Below, one piece after another: positions 15,590 to 23,300 of a stretch of 25,532 bases of DNA. Numbering within the stretch: the first letter of the stretch is position 1; each line of letters opens with the position of its first letter. The position numbers and the translations under genes are program-made. The notes beneath the pieces are model-generated. The model made no database searches. It saw only the letters and a program-made list of their open reading frames with translations, and was not told the origin of the DNA. Source of the DNA: Clostridiales bacterium (GTDB lineage Bacteria; Bacillota; Clostridia; Oscillospirales; Acutalibacteraceae); NCBI GenBank assembly GCA_012728445.1, contig JAAYFA010000014.1, positions 1 through 25,532 of the forward strand, in the 5' to 3' direction.

Positions 15590-15849
15590 AGCTATCTCCT
15601 GCGGTACCACCCAAATTGATGAAATACGTTTAACGTATTTTGCATCCACTCATTTCACACACGATCATGTGTGCTTCCTTGGTAACGGGTGAAGCTCCCG
15701 TCAGAAATTACTCACAAAGCCTACGCTTCGTTTTCGGTCTGCCCTCGTAAGTCCATTCAATTCAACCCTGCCTGCCGCAATTACACCGGCTGCGACTCTC
15801 TTTGAGGTGGTGCTGAACCTACTAATCTTAGTCAACGGTTTTAATATTG
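15557..15849 (-). promoter_or_regulatory. Tryptophan T-box riboswitch upstream of trpB
   Basis: Read on the minus strand, the leader has AGAGAG near its start (about 15802) and a specifier context GAATGGACTT with TGG, the Trp codon, at 15755-15753. The canonical T-box GGGTGGTACCGC is at 15612-15601, followed by the terminator. Uncharged tRNA-Trp would stabilise the antiterminator and allow trpB transcription. The specifier, the downstream gene and the canonical T-box agree. The variable T-box base (TGGT) would pair best with discriminator A73, whereas bacterial tRNA-Trp usually has G73, so a G-U pair is expected. Confidence 0.94.
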
Positions 15850-15855
15850 AGTTTT

Positions 15856-15884
15856 ATTGTATTTCATTAGAATCTGTTTGTCAA
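15856..15884 (-). promoter_or_regulatory. Promoter of the trpB T-box transcript
   Basis: Minus-strand TTGACA (15884-15879) and TACAAT (15861-15856) are separated by 17 bp. Transcription would start near 15849, at the 5' end of the T-box leader. Confidence 0.85.
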
Positions 15885-16022
15885 GTGTTTTTTTAAAAAA
15901 ACGATAACCACTTAGATATTATCGAAAAAGAAAATAAGGAGGAGGCATCCGACTAAAGTTGGTTTTGCGCTACAGTACAAACCCGCTTACAGCGGAAGAA
16001 CGAGAATAATTGACTAAACACC
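15885..16022. other. Intergenic stretch with an unused strong ribosome-site sequence
   Basis: The stretch contains AAGGAGGAGG at 15936-15945 on + with no ATG or GTG at useful spacing. A TTG at 15959 opens only 16 codons. There is also a small CGATAA...TTATCG stem near 15901-15924. No gene was identified. Confidence 0.35.
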
Positions 16023-16051
16023 TTGAAATTATGTCTTCTATTTATTATAAT
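16023..16051 (+). promoter_or_regulatory. Promoter of the Nudix fusion gene
   Basis: TTGAAA at 16023-16028 and TATAAT at 16046-16051 are 17 bp apart. The predicted start near 16058 leaves a leader of about 55 bases before ATG 16113. Confidence 0.8.
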
Positions 16052-16112
16052 ACGTTGAATGATTGCCGAGAGCTGTTTTCTTGATCAGCTTTTGGCGGAA
16101 GGGGAGTAAAGC

Positions 16113-16847
16113 ATGCTCGGCAAATATATCAGAATATGTGTAACAAACCCCATTCATTCTGTCGACGCATTGCGTGGCTATGAGTATCAGCTTAATTTTG
16201 GCACGGTTGAAGGGATAAAGATTTACAAAACGCCTGTGGAAGGTGCCTACATTATGGGCATTAACCACCCTGTCAGAAGCTTCGACGGTCGTGTTATCGG
16301 CATTATACGGCGCAAAGACTCACATTCGATCTTGCTCGTAACGGCCCCGAAAAACAAGCATTTTATCGACAACGAAATTAAAGACGCCGTTCAATTTGCG
16401 ATGAAGGAATCGGAGTATACATTGACGTGTCTTTATGAAAAATCATGCGGAGCAATTGTTTACAGGGTCATAAACGATGAGGTTCGGTTTTTACTGATTA
16501 AAAACAAACGATCCGCACATTGGGGCTTCCCAAAGGGGCATATCGAAAAAGGGGAGACTCCTCGGCAAACTGCTATGCGGGAGGTTATGGAGGAAGCCGG
16601 TCTTGAAATTGAGATTATACCGGATTTCGAATCGCAATCGGAATACATTATTCAAAGTCGTGTAGAAAAAAGTGTAACAATATTTCTGGCTAAAACGGAA
16701 CAGACCACCACAACAATTCAGCAGGAAGAAATCGGCGACTATGCCTGGCTTAACTATAAAAAAGCCTTCAACACGTTGCGTTTCGAAAACGACAAGCTGA
16801 TTTTGGCGCAGGCGAACGATTTTTTCACGCAACTAAAACTTGCGTAG
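16113..16847 (+). CDS. Nudix hydrolase (Ap4A-type) fused to an inorganic-pyrophosphatase-like domain
   Basis: Residues about 105-240 form a Nudix domain with an intact box from G142 to L164, fitting Gx5Ex7REUxEExGU (GHIEKGETP, then REVMEEAG). The HWGFPKGH lead-in is typical of diadenosine tetraphosphate hydrolases, which clear Ap4A. Residues 1-100 resemble the small clostridial family-I pyrophosphatase-like domain: GKYIRICVTNPIHS, then YEYQLNFGTVEG aligning with Y-P-V-N-Y-G-Y-I-E-G, and YIMGINHPV aligning with YVLGVDEPV. The acidic D-x-x-D metal ligands before YVLG are missing (PVEGAYIMG), so this half is probably not a catalyst. AGGGGAG precedes the ATG. The protein should be cytosolic. The fusion is, to my knowledge, seen in clostridia but its purpose is unclear. 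Confidence 0.8.
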   Translation: MLGKYIRICVTNPIHSVDALRGYEYQLNFGTVEGIKIYKTPVEGAYIMGINHPVRSFDGRVIGIIRRKDSHSILLVTAPKNKHFIDNEIKDAVQFAMKESEYTLTCLYEKSCGAIVYRVINDEVRFLLIKNKRSAHWGFPKGHIEKGETPRQTAMREVMEEAGLEIEIIPDFESQSEYIIQSRVEKSVTIFLAKTEQTTTTIQQEEIGDYAWLNYKKAFNTLRFENDKLILAQANDFFTQLKLA

Positions 16848-16878
16848 TGCAAAAATGATAACTAAAGGACGGTAAATT

Positions 16879-17388
16879 ATGGCTGAAACTATCGCAAAGT
16901 ATTTCATAGATCTTTTTCAAAATAAAATCCCAAATGAACTGATTATTTTTATAATTTCTTTATTCCCGATTTTGGAACTCAGAGGTGGGCTTATTGCCGC
17001 CAGTCTCCTGAATGTTGATTTAGTACCCGCATTTATTATTTGTTTCCTTGGGAATATTTTACCGGTACCGTTTATTTTGCTTTTTATCCGCAAAATTTTT
17101 GATTTTTTGAGGGATAAAAAAGGCTTTTCAAAATTAATTGAAAAGCTTGAAAAGAGTTCACTTGAAAAGAGTGGGAAGGTCACCAAGTGGCGCAATTTGG
17201 GGCTTGTTCTTTTTGTAGCAATTCCGCTTCCGGGTACCGGCGCTTGGACGGGTTCGTTGATTGCGTCTATAATGGAAATTCCCATAAAAAAAGCATTTCC
17301 ACTCGTTCTAATCGGTGTGGTCATTGCCGGCATCATTATGTCCTTGTTCTCTTATGGGCTGTTGGATTATTTTATCGGTCTTTTCTGA
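16879..17388 (+). CDS. Small multidrug-export-family membrane protein (COG2426 type)
   Basis: This 169-residue protein is almost entirely membrane segments (about 20-45, 48-72, 107-130 and 138-165) with a basic cytosolic loop (73-105). The signature halves ELRGGLIAA (about 33-41) and AIPLPGTGAWTGSLIA (about 114-129) mark the putative small multidrug export family, whose actual transport substrate is poorly established. The two re-entrant-like Gly/Pro motifs resemble those of DedA-like proteins. It starts 31 bp after the Nudix gene with an AAGGACGG ribosome site and is probably cotranscribed. It converges with tatD across only 21 bp with no clear terminator. Confidence 0.85.
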   Translation: MAETIAKYFIDLFQNKIPNELIIFIISLFPILELRGGLIAASLLNVDLVPAFIICFLGNILPVPFILLFIRKIFDFLRDKKGFSKLIEKLEKSSLEKSGKVTKWRNLGLVLFVAIPLPGTGAWTGSLIASIMEIPIKKAFPLVLIGVVIAGIIMSLFSYGLLDYFIGLF

Positions 17389-17409
17389 TGAACGATTCTA
17401 CCGACGGGT

Positions 17410-18180
17410 TTAATCCGTTATCCGGAACAACTCCCTTGCGTTTTTTGCAGTTAAGTCAAGTATATCCTGTGCAGTAACGCCCCTTAATTCTGCAATTTTT
17501 TCAGCGGTGTAAGGGATAAATGCAGAGGTGCAACGTTTGCCCCTGAATGGTACGGGGGCCATATAGGGACAATCGGTTTCAATTAAAAGCCGTTCGGCTG
17601 GCACAAAGCGTGCCACATCGAGCGGCGTTTTTGCGTTCTTAAAGGTAACCGAACCACCTAAGCCAATGTACATGCCGAATTTGACAATGATCGCCGCCGT
17701 CTCAACACTGCCGGAAAAGCAGTGCATCACTCCGCGTGGTTTATATTTTTCCAGCAACCGCAAAGTATCCTCATGTGCTTCTCTGTTGTGCACGACAACC
17801 GGCAGGTCCAGCTCAACGGCTAAAGCCAGTTGCGCTTCGAAAATCGATTGTTGTACATCACGCGGTGCAAAATCGTAGTGATAATCAAGTCCAATTTCAC
17901 CGATAGCAACACATTTTTTTGCTGCTGTCACAACAGGCAGGATTTTCACGAAATTGACCGAATCATCTTGGCTTGCGTGGTGGGGGTGTACACCGCAAGC
18001 GGTAAAAACAAAAGGAAAACGGTCACTTAGAAGAAGGCTGTCCTCGCTACTCTTTTTGTCACTGCCGCAGTTGACAACACCGCAAATTCCTTGCGCAGGT
18101 AGCCCGGCAAGTATTTGCTCGCGGTCTTCATCAAACGCTTTGTCATCATAGTGCGTATGGCTGTCAAATATGTTTTTCAT
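17410..18180 (-). CDS. tatD: TatD family metal-dependent hydrolase/DNase
   Basis: This 256-residue cytosolic TIM-barrel enzyme is of normal TatD length. All metal-site motifs are present: DSHTHYDD (6-13), CGVHPHHA, IGEIGLDYHYD, VVVHNREA, MHCFSGS and LIETDCPYMAP. Family members act as 3'-5' DNases or related phosphodiesterases in DNA repair and turnover. It follows metG by 26 bp on the same strand, a common metG-tatD pairing in Firmicutes. The ribosome site (GGAAAG, about 12 bp from the ATG) is weak, so expression probably depends on the metG transcript. Confidence 0.93.
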   Translation of the reverse strand: MKNIFDSHTHYDDKAFDEDREQILAGLPAQGICGVVNCGSDKKSSEDSLLLSDRFPFVFTACGVHPHHASQDDSVNFVKILPVVTAAKKCVAIGEIGLDYHYDFAPRDVQQSIFEAQLALAVELDLPVVVHNREAHEDTLRLLEKYKPRGVMHCFSGSVETAAIIVKFGMYIGLGGSVTFKNAKTPLDVARFVPAERLLIETDCPYMAPVPFRGKRCTSAFIPYTAEKIAELRGVTAQDILDLTAKNARELFRITD

Positions 18181-18196
18181 ATCTATGCAAACTTTC

Positions 18197-18215
18197 CTAT
18201 CTTATCTTATCTTAT
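18197..18215. repeat. Pentanucleotide tandem repeat across the metG stop
   Basis: Three perfect copies of CTTAT plus a partial fourth (CTAT) cover the last codons and stop of metG and lead up to the tatD ribosome site. On the coding strand the unit reads ATAAG. Gain or loss of a unit would change the metG C-terminus and the metG-tatD spacing. Confidence 0.7.
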
Positions 18216-20141
18216 TTTGGCACCGGCCGGGATGTCTTCAATAAAGACGACCTTGACCTCATTTTCACCGCAGTCCGCAGCTAATATCATGCCTTGGCTT
18301 TCAACTCCGCACAAAACTGCGGGTTTTAGGTTAGCGACAAGCACCACGCTTTTGCCTATCAATTCCTCGGGCTTGTACCACTGCGCTATTCCGGAGGCAA
18401 CCGTACGCGCAGTGCCACTGCCGTCATCAAGGGTCAGGCGCAACAATTTTTTTGCTTTCTTAACAGGTTCGCACGCCGTGACGCAAGCAGCCCGAAGCTC
18501 TACCTTCGCAAAGTCATCAATACCGATAAGCGCAATACCCGGAGTATTTTCTTCGGTCTCACAGGCGGGGCTTCCAATTGTTTCTTCAAGCAGTTCCAAT
18601 TCTTTCGCCGCATCAATTCTTGGGAAAATAATTTCTCCCTTTTTGACGTTGAAACCGGATGGCAGAAGACCCCATTTGCCTGCGTCATCCCAGTTGGCTA
18701 TACTTTTGTCAAAACCGACCTGCTCACGAATTTTGGGCGACGTGGTAGGCAAAAACGGACTTAAAAGTATGGAAATGATGCGTATGCTTTCGCATAGATT
18801 ATACATAACACAGGCAAGACGAGGTGTTTTATCGGCGCTTTTTGCAAGCAACCACGGTGCAGTTTCATCAATGTATTTATTTGTTCTGGAAATAAGCTTC
18901 CACAACGCGGCCAAAGCGTTTGAAAACTGCAGATTATCAAGGAAGGTCTCAACTTCTTCTTTTGTTTTAAGAGATAAATCTATTAACTCATCGTCAAATT
19001 CTCCGCTTTCCCGTTCGTCCGGGATAATACCGTTAAAATACTTAAGAACCATAGCGATCGTCCGTGACAATAAGTTGCCCAAATCATTCGCAAGGTCAGC
19101 ATTAATCCTGCCAATTAAAGCCTCGTTCGAAAACACACCATCCGACCCGAAAGGTATTTCGCGCAGGAGGAAATAACGAATGGCGTCAACACCATAACGC
19201 TCACAGAGAATGACCGGATCGATCACATTACCCTTTGATTTGCTCATTTTGCCGCCTTCCAGCAGCAACCAACCGTGACCATATACCTTGTTCGGCAAAG
19301 GCTCACCCAGCGCCATGAGCATCGCGGGCCAAATGATTGTATGAAAGCGAACAATTTCTTTGCCTACGAGTTGAACATTTGCGGGCCAGTACTTTTTATA
19401 CAGACTATCATCTTCGGAACCATAGCCTAAAACCGTGATGTAGTTTGACAAAGCATCAACCCAAACATAGACAACGTGATCTTTGTTGAACGAAACGGGA
19501 ACGCCCCATTTAAAAGTAGTGCGCGAAACACACAAGTCTTCCAACCCGGGTTTAATAAAGTTATTAACCATTTCGGGCAAACGGCTGCGTGGCTCAATAA
19601 AGTCCGGGTGCGCATCGTAATACTCCAACAGACGATCCGCATAAGATGAAAGTCTGAAAAAATAAGCGTCCTCGTGTGCTTTGGCGACATCTGCGCCGCA
19701 ATCGGGGCATTTGTTGTCAGCAAGCTGCGTTTCTGTCCAGAATGCTTCACAGGGCTTGCAGTACATCCCTTCGTACTCACCCATATAGATGTCGCCTTTG
19801 TCATAAAGCGCTTTAAAAATATGTTGAACGGCTGCCTCGTGATAGCCATCGGTTGTGCGGATAAATTTATCGTTGCTGATGTTCATGAGCTTCCACAGGT
19901 CAAGTATGCCCGAGACGATTTTGTCAACATACTCTTTGGGCGTAACGCCTGCTTCATTGGCTTTATCTTCAATTTTTTGCCCGTGCTCATCCGTGCCGGT
20001 TAAAAACATCACATCATAACCCCGCATGCGCTTGTACCTTGCCATTGCGTCCGCAGCAACAGTCGTATAGCTATGCCCAATGTGGAGCTTGCCGGAAGGG
20101 TAATAAATCGGCGTTGTAATATAAAAAGTTTTTCTGTCCAT
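18207..20141 (-). CDS. metG: Methionyl-tRNA synthetase with C-terminal tRNA-binding domain
   Basis: This 644-residue class I synthetase charges tRNA-Met. HIGH is at 20-23 and KMSKS at 298-302. A zinc knuckle is formed by C128, C131, C145 and C148. The anticodon-binding helical domain spans about 390-520, and a Trbp111-like OB fold (about 540-644, ending in VANLKPAVLCGVESQGM) gives the long MetG form that dimerises. The leader is only about 30 bases long, so no T-box or S-box control is possible. It is the first gene of the metG-tatD operon. Confidence 0.98.
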   Translation of the reverse strand: MDRKTFYITTPIYYPSGKLHIGHSYTTVAADAMARYKRMRGYDVMFLTGTDEHGQKIEDKANEAGVTPKEYVDKIVSGILDLWKLMNISNDKFIRTTDGYHEAAVQHIFKALYDKGDIYMGEYEGMYCKPCEAFWTETQLADNKCPDCGADVAKAHEDAYFFRLSSYADRLLEYYDAHPDFIEPRSRLPEMVNNFIKPGLEDLCVSRTTFKWGVPVSFNKDHVVYVWVDALSNYITVLGYGSEDDSLYKKYWPANVQLVGKEIVRFHTIIWPAMLMALGEPLPNKVYGHGWLLLEGGKMSKSKGNVIDPVILCERYGVDAIRYFLLREIPFGSDGVFSNEALIGRINADLANDLGNLLSRTIAMVLKYFNGIIPDERESGEFDDELIDLSLKTKEEVETFLDNLQFSNALAALWKLISRTNKYIDETAPWLLAKSADKTPRLACVMYNLCESIRIISILLSPFLPTTSPKIREQVGFDKSIANWDDAGKWGLLPSGFNVKKGEIIFPRIDAAKELELLEETIGSPACETEENTPGIALIGIDDFAKVELRAACVTACEPVKKAKKLLRLTLDDGSGTARTVASGIAQWYKPEELIGKSVVLVANLKPAVLCGVESQGMILAADCGENEVKVVFIEDIPAGAKIR

Positions 20142-20175
20142 TGTTCAAACGACCTTTCTTTTCTCGGGTGCCAAT

Positions 20176-20203
20176 ATTATACCATTATTTTTAATTTTTT
20201 CAA
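20176..20203 (-). promoter_or_regulatory. Promoter of metG-tatD
   Basis: Minus-strand TTGAAA (20203-20198) and TATAAT (20181-20176) are separated by 16 bp, with start expected near 20169 and a short leader to ATG 20141. Confidence 0.75.
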
Positions 20204-20296
20204 TCAGAAAGATAACGGATATTATATGAGTGGCCCATTTATATGGATTAATATAGATATTATAGTTTTAAGCGAAAATAGATATTTTAAAATAAA

Positions 20297-20325
20297 TTGA
20301 CATGACAGCAGCAATGTGGTACTTT
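20297..20325 (+). promoter_or_regulatory. Promoter of the large surface protein gene
   Basis: TTGACA at 20297-20302 is followed after 17 bp by TACTTT (20320-20325), a perfect -35 with a poor -10. Just downstream a small inverted repeat GTATA-CGAA-TATAC (20338-20351) falls near the transcript start and could be a regulator site. Nothing else was identified in 20204-20296. Confidence 0.55.
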
Positions 20326-20396
20326 ATATATGTATTAGTATACGAATATACGTTTGAATTCAGAACGTGGTTTTAATATTTATTGGAGGTTATTGT

Positions 20397-23300
20397 ATGA
20401 GTAAACCCAAAAGATTTCTCAGCATGCTCATGGTTCTGACGATGATTATCAGTAGTTGCAGCATTGGTTTAGGGTCAATGGCTGTCGGGGCACAGTCACG
20501 GGCAGTAGCAGCTTTTAATGCTTCTGAATTTCGCAGGCCTGCACCCAATGTAACATTGGATGCTACAGATGTAATCAGAGTCGGCGCGTCCGATGACACG
20601 ATGGGCAGTGGAATAACCATAAAGAAGGCGACCCCTTCCGGCGTGCCATTTATAACCGGCACATATGCTTCGCAAGCATATGCGGGTGAAACGCCTGTAT
20701 GGCCGACATTTGCATTTACCTCTTCCGTGCCGGTCAACATTATTTCGGTCGCTATTACGGGTGCTACCACAGCCCCCGTCCTAACCGCAGGCGGGCTGAA
20801 CGATACAACATCTGCTTCGTGGGAGATCAGGGGCGGGACGGCGACCGCAGGCGACACAATGAAAATCGCTATTACCTACAACTATGTATGGATAAGCGCG
20901 TACACCGGCGTAGCCGTGACAGATACCTATACAACAAACGCTTATTCCTATATTGAAAATGTTATCTTTCCCGCAGGTGTATGGGCATTCGCTTCTGCCT
21001 ATGATACGCAAACCAGAAATGCGGCTGATGTTCAGTATGTTTCAAGAATTCTGGGCAAAGGAGTCTATGGCAATACTATCGCTCGAGAGGCAAACAGCGG
21101 CAACGATTTTAGCGCCGGGTATTATGAGTTCTCGTCGAAGTCGTGTGTTCATGACGGGGATACCACAATACCGAAAAAAACAATGCTCATAGCGGACCCT
21201 CCTCATAAATTAGCTTATGACCAATATATCGCAAACGGAGTCAACTCCTATTCCGGCGGCGATGCTGACAGAGCAAAAACAACCGTTTATCTCGCTACCA
21301 GTGTGCAGACCCTACAATCCAACAACCTAAGAATGCACTTTTTTATTCACGGCAACTCAAGATCAACAAATGACGCCCGTGATTTGACTTATGAAACAAT
21401 CCATGTCAGGGACGGCGATGTTGGTTACACCGGCGATACCGGCAATGTGCTCGGGGCCAGCAGTACAGGCGCACTGGCGGCGCTTAACCCAACAGGACCG
21501 GTTGACGGGACAACGGCCGAAGGCGGTAAATTTTTATACGAAGGCATGCAAACACAATCAACACTTTACGGCACAGGTGCTGCCGGTAGCTATACTTTAG
21601 TGACACAATGGACAGCAAAAGGAAACAAGACATTACCGAACTGGATGCAGTATTACCACGCGGTAACAGTAGAAATAGTGCGTGTGACCAAAGCCGCTCT
21701 GCGTTCGGCGTTAAATGAGAGAATCGGCGTAACAACGAAAAACAATGTTACGACAATAGTAACCGCAAACGGTTCCGACCCTACAAACGGCAGTATCTCG
21801 AACACGAGTAAGGGCAAAAATCCGCAAAGCTGGTATTATTCGGCGGGTTGGACTCTTTTCTCAAATGCCGCCGATGATGCTTGGAAAAGTATGCATCAGC
21901 CTAATGCCGGTCAAACTCAAATCAACGATTCGGTGAATTTGTTGGATGGTACTTATGTGAGTCTTGTCCTCGCAGGCGGTAACTATTCCAATCGCACATC
22001 GCAAACGCTGACAACAGGTATGGGAAACACTTTCTATAATTCCACCGTCAGACCGCTCAACACAATTATTGACGCAGTGGCGAGTGCGGATACGAACTTT
22101 AATCCAAAGCTTCGAAACTGGCAGGCGGGGCAATACGATTATTATACAACAGCAAGTAAAACGGCTCTTCAAGAAGCATACGATGCGGCCATTGCGGCAA
22201 AAAATGAAAACTACAACGTGCTGTACCAACCTTATATTGATTATTGTGCAGAGCAGTTGCAGACAGCTGTCAGTAACCTTGTCTTCAAAACCAACGGCGT
22301 AACTTTTGACAGCAACGGCGGCACAGGGACAATGGCGGACCAAACGATTGAGTCCGGCTCTACGACAAACCTGACAGCCAACTCTTTCACCAGAGCCGGC
22401 TACACGTTTATCGGCTGGGCAACAGTTGCTAACGGTGCTCTTGCTTTTGAAAATAATGCCGAGTTTACGATGGGCGCCAACAGTGTTACACTTTATGCAA
22501 AATGGCGTGCCAATAACTACGCCGTTGTCTATAATGGCAATGGCAGTACCGGTGGTACGACGATAGGGTCAGAGCATGTGTACGATACCCCGAAAGTGCT
22601 TAACAATAGCGGGTTTACCAGAACGGGTTATACATTTGTCGGTTGGGGAACCAACCCGACAGATACAGTCCCTACATATTTAAATCAGCAAAGTGTAAAC
22701 AACCTTGTAACTCAGCCGGGTGGAAGTATCACGCTGTACGCTGTGTGGACACCGACAATCTACAACATCGTGTTCAATGCCAATGGTGGTGCGGGCACTA
22801 TGTCCAACCAGCCTATTGCTTATACTTCAAGCGCACCCTTGAAGGCAAACAACTTTACGTTGACCGGCAGTTCTTTTAAGGGCTGGGCAACAACACAAGG
22901 TAATGCCGATGCCGGTATTGTTGCTTATCCCGATGGTTCAAACTACCTTATGAACACGTCGGAAAACGTAGTTTTGTACGCTGTGTGGAGCGCCGGCACT
23001 TACGGAATTACATTCTATCCAAATGCACCCGGCGTATCAGGCACCATGGCTCAGCAAAATCTGGTTTTTGGTCAGACGGCAAATCTTAACAATAACGCTT
23101 TTTCCAGGGCAGGGTATACATTCCTTGGCTGGGCAAATACCCCGATGGGCATAAAAGCGTTCGACAACGGTGCAAGCTACACCATGAACACGCAGAGCGC
23201 CGGGCTTTATGCAAAATGGGACCCCATCGTTTACTCGGTTGCATACAATGCCAACGGCGGGTCTTCCGCACCTGCGCCGAACGCCGCAGTCTATGATGTT

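Noticed and set aside
18115..19176. 353-codon open frame on + opposite metG and the tatD start
   Set aside because: It lies almost wholly antisense to the well-supported metG, has no ribosome site or domain, and its composition mirrors metG codon structure.
20142..20168. T-box or S-box control of metG
   Set aside because: The predicted leader is about 30 bases, too short for either riboswitch, and no motifs are present.
20390..20857. 155-codon minus frame over the surface-protein start
   Set aside because: Opposite the signal peptide and N-terminal region of the large + frame; no ribosome site or domain.
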